DNA from: Eunapius fragilis
Lineage: Eukaryota > Porifera > Demospongiae > Spongillida > Spongillidae
Assembly (NCBI GenBank): GCA_963681505.1
Contig: OY811993.1
Location: forward strand, 3,675,779-3,739,778
Length of the DNA stretch: 64,000 nucleotides
Direction: 5' to 3'
The position numbers were made by a program, and so were the translations under genes. The notes beneath the pieces are model-generated. The model ran no database searches. It was not told where the DNA came from and was given only the letters and a program-made list of their open reading frames with translations. Each line of letters opens with the position of its first letter. The first letter of the stretch is position 1. Below, piece after piece: positions 33,011 through 45,031 of this stretch.

Positions 33011-34540
33011 CATCATCAGTACAAACATGTAAACCGCTTACCATGGCTGTGGCTCCATCTAGCTCCTCCACCTAAGGGGTAGGGATCTGGAGGTACCTCT
33101 CCTTCTGCCAGAACATGGGTCCAAACATACCGTTGAGCTATTTGCCACACACCTTGGCATGACACTCCAAGCCAACACTACACAGGCAGCAGTGTCCCAT
33201 CTCCATCGCACTCAGGGGTATAGCAGTCCAATCTGACGCTGAACCTAACCATCAGAGGTATCCTTTGTTCTCAGCCCCCGACCCAAATTAGGATTGGGGT
33301 ACAACTCAGCCCAATACAACACCCACAGCTTGAGGATCGGAGCGGCAACGGCGGGCAGAATTTAAAGAAAGCCTCTCTCCTAAACTGCACGCGAGTCACT
33401 TACAACAAAGTGATCGAGTTTAGTTTGCCGGTTCTGTTGCTCATCTTGTCCTCTGTCTTTGGGCCATCGAGAGTACAACACGACGTCATGCACAAATTAT
33501 TAATTCAAGGCGGTAAAATCGGACCAATCAAATTTTACACCTGTGTGCGCGCGAAACACTCATATACATGCAGCTGTTGGCAGCAGTTCAGTTTGTGATT
33601 TCAGACAGTGCAGCACAATACGTGTATGTTCCCAGCACGTACTCCAGTTCGTTCGAGTTCTTCTATACGTACGTTCCTTGGTCGTCGTTATAAAGGTTTC
33701 ATTGTAGGTAATAAATAATTGTAATAAGAGCATTCATGTTTCAATTGTTGCCGACCGCCGCAGGCAAAGTACAGCTACTAGCGACGTGATTAAAATCGCT
33801 TCAGGACCAAGTGGCCACGGATTTGCTGGTAAGCCACCGACCATTGGGATTCTCAAAAGAGCAAACCAAAAGATTTGTTCTTTATTCACAGTATCGTGAA
33901 AGTTCGGATAGACAATCAAATGCAACGGGAGCATTGGGTAAGGTATGCAGCTAAGCTAGTACTAGTATGTATAATATGTTATCTCCTTTGTATTAAATAC
34001 TCTGCAGTGTCAGCACCTGAAAATATGCTGCGCTGGTGGTGAGCCGACGTGAAGCATGCAGAGACTAAGAATGAAAGCATCACGTAGGTCTCCAGCTTTT
34101 AACCTTTAAAAAAATGTTCACCATGCATGCATGCATGCCATGTTGTACAGAAACATCACCAGCTCGTCAAAAGTAAGTAAAATATACATGTATATAATTT
34201 AATTCATGTAGAATACATAATCTGTCCCGGCACAGAGGAATCAAGATGAAGTTACGGGGGTTCCTTCTAACAATTGAGCACAGGCGCACCAGCAGAGCGG
34301 CACAACGGTGGCGCAGAGCGAACCCTTCCTCAGCATCCAAGCCTCCGCCATGCTGCAATAGTGTACTTTTAATTTCCTTGTGTGTTGTATACTGCTATTT
34401 GTTTTTGCAATTCGTCAACGCTGACCAATTTGAAGTGATTAATTAAAATTAAGAGTTGCTAGCTAGCTCTAGATCTAAAAATAAAAGCTGTCACACTCAA
34501 TAGTGCTAATGTATAATTATGGATCTGACTTTTACGAGGA
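33010..34540. other. Unassigned interior of the CACTG element
   Basis: A GC-richer block at 33040-33410 and a segment with plausible splice sites are seen. An open stretch reading RRRQSTATSDVIKIASGPSG ends at a GCTG-GTAAGC donor at about 33831, and a TTCACAG acceptor precedes about 33896. Joining them does not hold one frame, so no gene is claimed. Short ATGC repeats occur near 34125. Confidence 0.35.
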
Positions 34541-34559
34541 AGTGTAACGCTATACCAAA

Positions 34560-34740
34560 TGTAACATTTGACATCATATTTGCGATGTGTAAACACAAGT
34601 AAACTGAGCCTTTACCCCCTTTACACTATAGCGTAAACATCAGGTTTACTTCGTTGTAAACATAAGTAAATATGCGTAAACCTGAGCTTTACCTCATGTT
34701 TACATCGTGTTTACCACTTGCGTAAACCCGTATTTTTACG
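34560..34740. repeat. Right subterminal GTAAA/TTTAC array
   Basis: The motifs GTAAACA, GTAAACC and TTTACG recur in both orientations about every 15 bp up to the CACTG end at 34745. Confidence 0.65.
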
Positions 34741-34750
34741 CAGTGTTAGT

Positions 34751-35795
34751 GATGTTCGTACGCATGTTTAAAAATGACACCCCGTGGGGTGTAGTAGTAA
34801 CCGCTCAGGAGTGTTACAGCCAACACCCCTGAAGTGTAGCCAGTACACTCTATTGCGTGTTGACAGAGGTATCAATATCTCGTATATTCACCATACATTG
34901 ATGATCCCAACATAAATTGATATTAATAAACTATACAACAACAGGATTAATAAAATGAATACAACATAAAGAAAACACATATATGAAAAACTAGATGTCT
35001 TTACACGCTATGACGATCGAGCAGGTTGTTTCTCTGGTTCAGACACTATTAAAAAAATAAAGGTCAGGTTACAGTACAAGACTTAATTCTTGGGTGCATG
35101 CAGCCGTCACGTTCGAGAAGCAGAGACCATACTGTAACAATAACAACGTCAACCGTACTGATAGTGAAGCTTACCTCGAAAGCTTGGTAGGTCGTGTCCT
35201 TTTAGTCTTATCAACTTTGTAACGGCGTATTTGAACGTCAAAAGGACGTCCTTACGCAGTGGCTCATATATTGCGGTAGCGTACGCTGCAGTAGCCGGGT
35301 AGCAAGGCAGTATATTCTTTCTAAGCGCGTATATGGCAGCTAGTCTGCAGAGAAGGAGTTATACAGGCATTCCGAACTGCTGTACTAGTATCCTCACCAC
35401 GAAAAACTAGATGCACTCTCTCCAATTAAAGCGCTCAACTTTTTTTTTACTCGAACGATGCATCGCTAAACGTTGGAAGAAAACAAATGGGTTAAAACTA
35501 AGCATAAAATTGCAATGCAAACCTACCTTTCACAAACAGATTCGAAAGCGCCATTAAAGGTCACGAACAGAGAACGTACGCGTGCTGTTAAGGGTGACGC
35601 ATGCGCAATGAAATATACGAAGGCATGCAAATACTCAGGATGATATCAATGTTTTGCAGGGTCCATTTCTGGTTGATTCTCGTGACGTTCCACAAGTTCA
35701 CCTTGTCGCACGTTCAACATAACCCAACACGAATACAAAACATGGATTTATACTGATAAACAGTTGCTCCAATTATGATATCATGCTGGTGCCAG
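34751..35795 (+). repeat. Dispersed repeat B, copy 1 (uninterrupted)
   Basis: This matches 44947-45031 plus 46727-47103 (blocks ACCGCTCAGGAGTGTTACAG, AGTGTAGCCAGTACACTCTA, TTGATATTAATAAACTATAC, GAGCAGGTTGTTTCTCTGGT) and, further on, 35636-35795 matches 47846-47940. The opening GGGGTGTAGTAGTAACCGC is faintly tRNA-like, but no B box is seen, so a SINE origin is not supported. No coding sequence. Confidence 0.75.
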
Positions 35796-35799
35796 TGGT

Positions 35800-36890
35800 G
35801 ATATTATGATCTGACGTGATTACATCATGGGGTCTTTATACTTCACACACTGACTGGTAATATTGTTCCACACACACAGTAGGGATCTCTGGAGCACACA
35901 CAGCCACGGAAGAAAGGGATCATTTAAGTATGTGTGTGTATGTGTGTATACATGCGCTATGCAAAAACAAAGCTCTGCAAACATACTGCATGATACACCA
36001 CACAACATGAAGTGATGAGTACACACATACTCACACTGTGTAGCTGACCATACCTGCAGTCCAGGTATTGACAACAACCCTCCAATGGCAGTCTGTAGAT
36101 GCCACTGTCAGTGTTCACATAAGAGGTACGTTACTCCACTCTGAGGGATGGAACATACAATGTAGGGGAATGTGATATTGAAATGACTGAGAGGTGTGGT
36201 CTGAACTTACTTGATTTCTTATCTCCATTTGACGCACTGTGGAAGCCCAGTCTTCCATGGAGGTGAATGAGACGATTCACACGCTGAATGTCGGGCTGGA
36301 GCAATCCCTATTCAAGTGATTCAGAACATAATTGTTGGTGTGAACTGTTTGTTGTTGTTACGCACTCACCATAGAGAGGTGCAAGGTTCTCGACCTTAGA
36401 CGCGTATAAATATGTACAATCTATGCATTTGATAAGGAGAATAAGTCGAAGTATCCTTGGCGTAATACCGTTGAGTACGGCGAGAGTAGTTAGCGCGATA
36501 ACGGACTCTATCACATTTGGTGGCAGCGGTGGGATCTGATCAGTCGAACAGTTTGTTGACAATACCACGCGGATCCCAATATTATCATTGAACGGTGGTG
36601 CACATCTGGATGACCACGCGTTCCGGTAAAGAATATGAGTCCGACTATAGCAGAGGGTATGTCTTGCTGTATGAAATCATACATGTATATAAAATAACAC
36701 AAACAGAATCAAGTACACATATTGAACAGTATGATAATTCATTAAATACTATAAATTCCTCGTATGCTTTCACAATTGTGCCAGTCAATGCATTCAGTTT
36801 CAATGGTGCTCATAGGTGTTGGGTATAAATACAATTAGATCTGTTTGTGACTTGTAAAGGATTTATGAATACATTTTCTCTTTATAAAAT
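35800..36890. other. Unassigned sequence
   Basis: No recognisable gene, RNA or TIR. A short CA/TG run lies at 35930-35955. Open frames here are short and without motifs. Confidence 0.35.
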
Positions 36891-37885
36891 TAACTGACAC
36901 CCAAAACTGTGTTTGAAACTGACAATTTCTTAACTTTAACAAAATAGTGACTGAGTTGCAAAGCATTTCTTGAATATATAGGTTTACTGAATGTTACATC
37001 ACTTAAAATACTTTCAGTTATCCTTTCGAATGTGTCAATAATTTCAACTGGTCCCTCCATAGTGATGCAAAAGCATCTGATGGATCCCAACAGCAAGTCT
37101 GACTCATGAAGAAAATTCACAAACTGAACTGTCACGAAGCTAGTGTTTTTTTCCTAATATGGTAAGATGTTTTGTCATCTGCAGTATAATACGGAAATGT
37201 TGTCACATCATTAATAGCCAAATGAAATCCAGCTTCTTGTAGTGCATCATACTCATAATCTAAAAGATTGCAACAATGAAATTTGCCATGTGCACCTTTC
37301 AAGATATTATCTTCTTTCAAAAAATCAATTGCTCGACTGTCTGAAGGAGACAATTCATTTCTGTATGCAGATACAGAAAATGTCATGCTAATTGCTCTTG
37401 CTAGGATTGGCAAAAAGTTTCTCGTGCCGTGACAATGTTTCTTAATATATCCATTCATATTTTCAAATCCAAAAGTGGAATATGCCCAAAGAGGACCCAA
37501 TAGTTGCAGAAAATGGCATAAATGTATGGTAGTATGCAAATTTGCTGAAAATATTGTCAGGATACAAGTCAGGTACTTGGTTATAAAATGCCAATAGAAA
37601 TTCCTCTGCTGTTGTTAAATCATGACAAGAAATGTTGCAACTTAGAAGAATATGCATAGCAGAAATCAATAATGAGAAATGATTAACATAGTCAGATGGA
37701 TGGTACGTCATACCGAGAGAAGTGCTCTCTGAACGCAGCCAACTGATCAATTTGCCATCCTGCACTATGCCAACTGAATCATCTAGAGTATAGCTGCTCC
37801 TTTTGTACTTGGTACCACGCCTAAATCCCACGCCCAACATTCCTCCCGTCCCCCGCTCACTACCTCTCCGTAATCGGTATTGCAA
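36890..37885 (-). pseudogene. CACTA transposase carboxy-terminal half, second family
   Basis: The minus strand reads SLLISAMHILLSCNISCHDL, then TTAEEFLLAFYNQVPDLYP, then after a one-base frame change near 37540 ANLHTTIHLCHFLQLLGPLW, AYSTFGFENMNGYIKKHCHG and TRNF. This is the DUF4218-like carboxy region of Tnp2-type CACTA transposases (NxH...HL...GPLWxxSxFxFExxNG). A tail at 37130-36890 contains LGSIRCFCITMEGP. Its amino half (the DLPA and NGYYGC region) is not present upstream. This is the half that the 23.3-25.0 kb gene lacks, but it lies on the opposite strand 12 kb away, so it is a separate relic. Confidence 0.7.
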
Positions 37886-38289
37886 GACCTTTGAAAAATT
37901 ATACTAATTTACTCTTTGACTTCAGTTTGTTCTGCCAGTAGTTCTCCATATGGTTCCATGGGCCATGAGGCCACAGTAAAGGGAAGATCATTGTGATGAC
38001 TGATGCAGGTGTCGATGCAGGTTCAAAACGTATGTTTTTATGTATGCATATGTTATCACACGTAGCTCCAGGAAACAGGGAAGGAGGCATCAAATTATTT
38101 TACTGGTTACAGCTTGACATGGGTGTATGCTAAAAGTGTTCATGCAATTATATATGTCTATATACCCTTATAGCGAGAATACAAACATGAAATATGCTGG
38201 ATGAAATTGAATTCTGCCTGCCTGCTTTAAGGGTTGGCTACTAGTGTTAGAGTTTGGGCACATTTTTGTAGTGACTCTTGTACAGTATT

Positions 38290-38460
38290 CACTGTGCAAA
38301 AAACGTAGTATACGCTAGCGTATATTTTTGCGCATATTTCACGTATACCATCAATATACCAAGGGTAGAGTATATTTCGAGTATGCACCTGGTATATGTC
38401 AAGAATCCCCAGGTGACAATTATTCATTGTGCGTATTCTCGAAGTATCACGAATACGCAC
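38290..38460. repeat. CACTG end with GTATA/TATAC subterminal array
   Basis: It starts CACTGTGCAAAAAACGTAG and continues with repeated GTATAC, CGTATA and CGAGTAT motifs, matching the left part of the 48986-49286 MITE (CACTGTGCAAAAATAGG). The opposite end of this copy was not found. Confidence 0.5.
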
Positions 38461-38844
38461 ACCGCAATGAATTATGCAACACATCCAAATCTAGATAACT
38501 TTATGTATAACTTTGATATTATTTTGAACCGCTGTATGTCTCCAATGAGAGTTTGAACGTAGAGCATTATGGACATAGGCGGCGTTTACCAGTTGAACTA
38601 TAAGCGTCGGTACGTATCTAAGATAGTAATGATGCATGGCTTGGGCTTAACAAGTAGTAACTAGTAAGGAGACAGGAATGGCGGTGTGTAGGCCAGGGTT
38701 ATGTGCTAACACATGTGTTACGTGTGCAGTGCAGTGCTAGGTGGCAACACTTGCTATGTTGACGAATGCGTAATTGTGTCTAACGGGTGGTAGTAATATG
38801 TTACCAGTGGGTCATTGTGGATGGCAGGAAGCTTTGGAGGCCAT

Positions 38845-39770
38845 TTATTGCGCACTGGCACGTAATCACCCACATAAAGGCCCAGATGTCCCTAAGCTTT
38901 TCTTGCAGTGAGACCTGAAGGGGTCATTGGAGGCACGTGACTTTGGTGGGCGTGGCACTTGATGGGTGAGTGCTACAATTTAATTTATTGCACACTGGCA
39001 CACACATTAAGACCCAGATGTCCCTAAGCTTTTCTTGCAGTGAGACCTGAAGGGGTCATTGGAGGCACGTGACTTTGGTGGGCGTGGTACTTGATGGGTG
39101 GGTGGGACAATGCACACTGGCACGTAATCACCACCACACATTAAGACCTAGATGTCCCTAAGCTTTTCTTGCAGTGAGACCTTTCCAACTTGATTGGGTC
39201 ATTGGAGGCACGTGACTTTGGTGGGCGTGGTGCTTGATGGGTGAGTGTGACAATTTAATTTAGTGCACACTGGCACGTAATCACCACCACACATTAAGAC
39301 CCAGATGTCCCTAAGCTTTTCTTGCAGTGAGACCTGAAGGGGTCATTGGAGGCACGTGACTTTGGTGGGCGTGGTACTTGATGGGTAGTGGGACAATTTA
39401 ATTTATTGCACACTGGCACGTAATCACCACACATTAAGACCCAGATGTCCCTAAGCTTTTCTTGCAGTGAGACCTTTCCACTTTGAAGGGGTCATTGGAG
39501 GCACGTGACTTTGGTGGGTGTGGCACTTGATAGGTGAGTGCATCAATTTAATTTATTGCACACTGGCATGTAATCACCACCACACATTAAGACCCAGATG
39601 TCTCTAAGCTTTCTTGCAGTGAGACCTTTCTACCTTGAAGGGGTCATTGGAGGCACGTTACTTTGGTGGGCGTGGTACTTGATGGGTGAGTGGGACAATT
39701 TAATTTATTGCACACTGGCACAAAATCACCACCACACATTAAGGCCCAATATGTCCCTTATTAGTTAAGC
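38845..39770 (+). repeat. Tandem satellite, about 150 bp unit, six to seven copies
   Basis: CACACTGGCACGTAATCACC recurs near 38853, 38990, 39113, 39266, 39408, 39558 and 39713. Each unit also contains AGATGTCCCTAAGCTTTTCT, TGCAGTGAGACCT and GTGACTTTGGTGGGCGTGG. Some units insert TTTCCAACTTGA or TTTCCACTTTGA after GAGACC, so two subtypes alternate. Non-coding. Confidence 0.9.
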
Positions 39771-40225
39771 TTTTCATGCTGTGGCTGTGAAACTTTTCCA
39801 TGTCTCAAATACACAAACATTGAATTCATCAGTGTGAGTGTGTGTAAATTATAATACGACATCAGTTGTGTGACTTTGTAGATTTCCTTTATTTAATATG
39901 GACCCCAATGGTCACTTACTGTGATGTGACTATATCTCCCCTTCCTCCCACTTTCTCTTTCTAACCCCTCCCTTTCTTTCTCACTGTTACTAGATATCAC
40001 TGAAGGTCATAAGTAACTGGGAACCTCGACAACAGACTACTGTACTTGTCATAAGACTGCACTCTTGTTGCCATGGCTACTTTGGCAAGGAAGCATTTTA
40101 CATCACCACCATCATTGACACCAGACCATCATCATTGTACATGAGCACACGCATATATATGTACATATAGATTGACTCTGAACAAACGTCCGCACTAGAG
40201 TTACGTTTATTAATTCCCTAAATGG

Positions 40226-40900
40226 TTGTTACCGTCACATGATTCAGAGACATTACAATGGTACCTTCAACATTTGGAACAAAATGTATGTGTTGTGAAC
40301 ACCTCAGCAATTGGATGGTTCGCCAGCCACTTGTTTAGATCCTCCATTTTTAATTATACACGGCACTCAGTTATTAATGCAATTCAGTTAGTAATTTCAA
40401 TTGGAGCCAAGCACCCACGGCTGTTTCATTCCATTGAAAAGTTGGACATTAGGTCTCGTCCCCATCCCCTGCTTGGAGACAGGCAACCAAACCCTAGTTA
40501 CCGCATGGCACAGGAATGTGGCTTATCCTTCTTTATCCGTACAACGTAAGCTCACTTTGAGTTGATATTTCGGTCCGGCGTCCTTCGAAGACTAAAACAG
40601 TATAAGTTTTATCTTTGTTGTATTTGCATACGCGAGAAGAGAGGGCCGAGACTACATGCGCTCTATTTTGAGTTGTTCGTGTCAATAGGCTTTTTTGTGA
40701 AATCCGCCAGGCCAACTGAAAAAACTCTTTTAGAAACGTGTACTCAAGAGACGGTTGTATTTGGTTCTGTTTAGGATGTAACGGGGCTTATTTTCTGCGC
40801 GTCGTGCCAACGCTTTGAATACGGCAGATTTTTTACGTAGCGAAGTGGTCCTCTCATAATGTATGTGTACGAAACACACATACTCCACAGTTTCTCCCCC
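40226..40900 (+). repeat. Dispersed repeat C, copy 1
   Basis: The block GGACATTAGGTCTCGTCCCC at 40442 reappears at 61957, and AATACGGCAG then GTGGTCCTCTCAT near 40815-40858 reappears at about 62334-62374. A 108-codon open frame at 40226-40549 covers the first part; it has no recognisable domain and the second copy does not preserve it, so it is not called a gene. Confidence 0.5.
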
Positions 40901-40929
40901 CTATCATCTACCATCTTATCTGAGGCTTA

Positions 40930-41235
40930 TGCTAACACAGGTGCAGCCGCCCGATCAGCTGAGGAATGCAAGCACATGATGTGAAGTGTGCTGAGCTGGG
41001 CTGGTCCTGTGTTCCACTTGCCGTGGAGACCTAGCTATGCATGGAGCCTTGGGTGATGAGACACAATGCACCTTTTCTCGCCTGGCTTCTCTTCTCTCTG
41101 TGGGATCTGCTTTGCCCAAGGGTAAGGTTCTATCTGACATTTATGGCCATCTTAACTTCAAACTTATGTGTGCCACTGCAAGAGCTTTGCTAGCCAGGTC
41201 TCCACCAATCCTGGCTCAGCTGGACAGTGGTTAAA
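40930..41235 (+). mobile_element. Old retroelement carboxy-coding fragment
   Basis: Plus-strand reading with AYANTGAAARSAEECKH, PLAVET and FSRLASLLSVGSALPKGKVL, then LSDIYGHLNFKLMCATARA. I associate this with the tail region of reverse-transcriptase elements (GAAA...E...K, PxAVET, then a helical end), the same broad group as at 14.8-15.9 kb. It is a short, broken, ancient fragment; class uncertain. Confidence 0.4.
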
Positions 41236-41239
41236 TGCG

Positions 41240-43290
41240 TGTTGTGTTAGTTCCATAGTCATGTATCGTGTATGTAATAACTTGTTTATACTCTGTTTAA
41301 TAAATATTAAACATACTAGAATACATAGAAATAAAAAAAACAAACTATTCTTTGCGTTTTCGTTTTCGGCTTAGCTTTTCTGGCCTCTAAAACTTCAGTC
41401 TGGGACAATTAGTGTTCTAGTCAGGCGTAGCTCGACCTTCACCTTCGATTTGAGCTACGCCCAACTATATAGTAGTGTTCTTGCATATTTAAAAAAAAGT
41501 TTGTTAGCCATATGTCCTTTACAACCGATTGAAATGGTTGACCCCATCAGGCATCAGCCCAATTAAATCCTGCATTCATGATTGTACATGTCCACCCATT
41601 AACTGACATGCATGGTGTTCGAGTAGGTGCATCTTTATACTCTCCTTTTCATGCCAGGAACGGATAGTGGCTGTAATAAAAGCCATCATCACCTGTATGC
41701 AATTTTTCTTTACTGCTGCTTCTTGTACTTTGCATCTGCACAGCGTGCAGAAACTTATAGGGAAATCAAACACTGTCATTGCGTATGTCTATTGCAAAGC
41801 ATGTCAAGAACTCCATTGAAAATGCAGCACAGGTGTATTTTGTTTGAGACTCTCGTTTCCACCCTACAGTTCAGTTATGACCACTTACTCCCTGACAGGA
41901 CTTTTGGACATGACATTGCGTGTCTCCCGCTGTCGTCGTGCATGAAATTTATACATATGGGTGTGGCGCACGTGCATTATTCATTAGTTACATGGTCCCG
42001 TCTAATCGTGTCGTTCGTTCCCCAGAAAATAAGCCCCAGCATGCACTAAACGCAAAGGTGATGTACAATGATTGCTCTTTGAGTAGGAGTAAGTTTTATA
42101 ACCATCTGCCTGGGGCGTTTCGAGAAAAATCGGTTGCCGCCTGAGCACTTATGAAAGCAATAAAAGGCGTGCCTTCAGTAGCCACATGCGTGGCAATTAT
42201 AGGGCAAAGGAGAACTTAGTTTGACTGTGCGTACTATTCTTTTTAAGTACGAAATTGGTTGTGGAACAGCTCAATATTATAATGGTTGTGTATATTGAAT
42301 TTGTAGTGGCAAAAAGAGCCTCGTAACGTAAACCACAAAATAATTAGCTCCTCTAGGATCCCAAACACCAAAATACCGTAATGTTCGAATGTGTTCTAAT
42401 TAGCAACCTAATGTCCAGCTTGAAACAGCCGTGCACCACGTGGCACTCATCGAGAGAAATATTCGAGAAAGATAGAACTGTTGGTCTTGGTTGGTTGCAA
42501 AATGCGTAGATCGTAGTTGGCGGCTCTTCATCCGACAGATTGGTACAATACCCCCTTGTTGAGCGTACATGGTTGGCTTGGATCGGCAAGACTATTTCAA
42601 ATCTTGAGGACGTAACTGCATTGTGTCGCGATCAGGTATCTCATTCTCCCACCATTATGATTTCCCGTAACACGTGGATAGTACCCCAACCGGTGGTAAG
42701 TAATCATCTCCTTTTTTTATTTTTCACGAGTCAAATTCAGAGGCGTCATGAAAATTAGCAAAAGCTAACAACTTCTGTTTGATAGAGTGGGTAAGAGATT
42801 GTGTTTTAATCCACTCTTGCTGCTTATCAGTGTCTGTTGTCAGTGTTGAATTGAATACAATATGAAGAGCGGAGTTAGAGAAGTACCAGATTGCTCAGGA
42901 GTAAAAGGTAAAGGCTTCGTTTGTTATAACCCTATATATATTCCCTGCAGCTAAGTGAGCGCAGATTCAGCTGAGCGTGTCAAGCAATTCCGCCGTCAGT
43001 GTAGGCCTCTAGCTGTGTGCATTTGTATCGTATGGATGGATGCTCTTTTTTTTTTGGCTGTAGCTATGAGATATGGTGACAGTACAGGGAAGCAGTTTGA
43101 AGCCTACGCTCAACTACTTCCGCGCGTGTCGTTAGAAGAGGTTGCAATGGATTTCTGAGCAACTCGTAGCAACGGCGAGTTAGAGGGCCCCTACTGAGTA
43201 TCTCCTTCCTGGATGGCTGAAGAGCTTGAACGTTGACTATTGTCAATGATTGTATTGTTTTATTATTTTGTCGCAACACACTTAGGGGTG
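41240..43290. other. Unassigned sequence
   Basis: Several open frames of 60-140 codons occur but none carries a motif I recognise, and several stretches are open on both strands. A CCCCAGAAAATAAGCCCCAG block at 42019 faces GGGGCTTATTTTCTGCGCG at 40785 as a short inverted pair. Confidence 0.35.
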
Positions 43291-43535
43291 TTCAGGGCCG
43301 CCGAGAGCCAGCTCGGGGCCCGGGGCAAAAATGTTTCTTGGGCCCCTAGCCTAATATGTTTATATATGCATGCAACCAAAATGTTTAGCCCATCTCTAGG
43401 TTAGCAATTGGCATCATGTAGTGCAAAGCAAATTAATAAAGAACATACGCAATGATTGGCAGCATTCAAAACTCGAAGGCAGTACCGACAGCAGCCTTGC
43501 GCGCTTTTTTGCTTGCGAAAGATTCTATTAAGACG

Positions 43536-44240
43536 TCAAAATTTTAAATTACCTGCTTCGCCAACCACAGCTGTGAACTCTGAATCCACAGGCAATGTTC
43601 CCAATGATGTCAATCGCATTTGGCACATTGTTGACCGAAGGTAGTTCTTAATTTCTTTTAGAACTCTAAAAGACCTTTCTGCCTGTGCTACAGTAACGGG
43701 CAATGTGCAATAAATGCGCAGAGCCACGCATAGGCGGATCCAGGGGGGGGTGCCTAGGGTGCCCGGGCACCCCCTCCAAGGTCCAGTTAATAATTGATTC
43801 ATTAACTATGTACTTTATTAAATTTCATTTCTATGCACGTCAAAGTAGCATTTTAAGTTGCTTCAGCCAGTGGTCTGTATACGCGTTACCTTATGAGCGG
43901 GGGGATACACGTTACCGTATGAGCGCTACGGTTATTGCGCTTATAATTTACCGTGCCCCACCCTTCATCAATATTCATGTATATACCACCCAGCCGACAA
44001 TCCTGGATCCGCCTATGGCCACGCAACAGTTTGGAAACAAACCCATCAATGATGTTTCTGCTAGCTTATTAAGTAGATAAATTGGATTCAAAGGTTTTTC
44101 CCCTAAGTTGGATGTATGGATGGTATCTCCTGAACAAGTTCGGAAGAAACATCACCAGAGTACTGATCTCACAAAGAACTTCACCATTTCTTCCGCTTCA
44201 CTGTCATTCATATTCAAGTACTTCCATATAGGAAACCAAA
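43536..44240 (-). pseudogene. hAT transposase carboxy end, split by a MITE
   Basis: The minus strand reads PLNPIYLLNKLAETSLMGLF and PNCC, is cut by the MITE at 43731-44017, and resumes VALRIYCTLPVTVAQAERSF then LKEIKNYLRSTMCQMRLTSL. This is the hAT carboxy-terminal dimerisation domain of the TTF-type (ZMYM-like) subgroup. Without the MITE and one copy of its duplication the junction reads FPNCCVALRIYC in frame, so the split was made in an already coding sequence. A stop lies further upstream near 44150 (VLW-stop-CF) and the amino part was not found intact. A CAGGGCCGCCGAGAGCC block at 43293 may be one TIR of the parent element. Confidence 0.75.
43731..44017. mobile_element. 287 bp MITE inside hAT transposase
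   Basis: Inverted ends TAGGCGGATCCAGG and CCTGGATCCGCCTA, flanked by GCCACGCA at 43723-43730 and 44018-44025, an 8 bp duplication. If the TIR is taken as CATAGGCGGATCCAGG the duplication is 6 bp; the two readings overlap. GGCGGATCCAGG ends followed by a G run are typical of non-autonomous hAT elements. The interior (CCTAGGGTGCCCGGGCACCCCC) contains a short palindrome. No coding. Confidence 0.88.
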
Positions 44241-44946
44241 CATAGACTCCATGCAGTCTGTACATTGAATCATAGCGATTAGTTATGTTTCCCACGTAAA
44301 ATACGTTGTTCCTACAATGGCCTTCCTGGCTGCAATTACAACATTCTGCACACTCATGCAGGCTTCATCAGCAAATGGATCTCCAGGCCTTCGGTCGATC
44401 CTTTAACAGCACCATCTGGTTCTGATCGAACCACCTCTTCTTGAATCTCCGCAAGGTCTTCTTTACTCAATACTTCAATAGCAATATCAGAATGGGATGG
44501 AGGGAGCTATTGTTGCTTCCGCACTAGGCTTACACACTGCTGCATTGATTCTTCTCACGGTCGGTTCCTTCACTGTCTTCTGTTACATCAAAGCCATGTT
44601 GTTGAAGCGTATTCTGCATGTCCTTTGACTCCTTCAGCCCCCATTGCCTTTTCTTTTCGCTTCTGGGCGCCTGATTTATGATTGTAGCTCATTCTCGATC
44701 TCGCTCGTTAAATAGAAAGTGTAAATCAGTCGCTGTGATTGGTTATAACGGTCTGGGCCCCGGACCGAAACTGCTCGGAACTACCTGCAGTGCCTCAGTA
44801 GGTCCCTTGTGGAGAAGCCATTCATTACCGACCCGGGGGGCGTACCTAGTAACCAGTCTAGGGCGTGGCTCTAAAGTCCTGGGCCCCTTCTTGGCCCGGG
44901 CCCGGAGAATTTTGCCCCCCCCCCCCCCCCCCTTCTCGTAGGCGCT
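44240..44946. other. Possible hAT flank with GC-rich terminus
   Basis: 44870-44932 is GC-rich (GGGCCCCTTCTTGGCCCGGG) and ends in an 18 bp poly-C run. It resembles the GGCCCGGGGC-type subterminal sequence at 43318 in opposite orientation, so it may be the other end of the parent hAT element. No further coding sequence is recognised on the minus strand here. Confidence 0.35.
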
Positions 44947-45031
44947 GGGGGTGTTCGCACGCCTGTTTAGGAATAACACCCTATGGGGTGTAGTGGTAAC
45001 CGCTCAGGAGTGTTACAGCCAACACCCCTTA

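Larger units (their letters stand above)
30119..34745. mobile_element. CACTG-ended (EnSpm-type) element, 4.6 kb
   Basis: Left end CACTGTTAAAAAAGGTGTT at 30119; right end, read inward from 34745, CACTGCGTAAAAATACGGG. Both sides carry dense GTAAA/TTTAC arrays just inside the ends (30185-30420 and 34560-34740), the subterminal repeat layout of CACTA elements. The same CACTGTTAAAAAAAGG end recurs at 49286 (inverted) in a 301 bp MITE. No transposase is recognised inside; the interior is dominated by CA/TG repeats. No clear 3 bp target duplication. Confidence 0.55.

Noticed and set aside
34780-34830. tRNA-derived SINE head in repeat B (GGGGTGTAGTAGTAACCGC)
   Set aside because: Only a faint A-box-like match; no B box and no cloverleaf could be drawn.
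38845-39770. CRISPR-like array
   Set aside because: The repeated units are contiguous and about 150 bp with no unique spacers, and the genome is animal.
41627-42144. 140-codon plus frame with overlapping partners
   Set aside because: No recognisable motif or coding-like composition.
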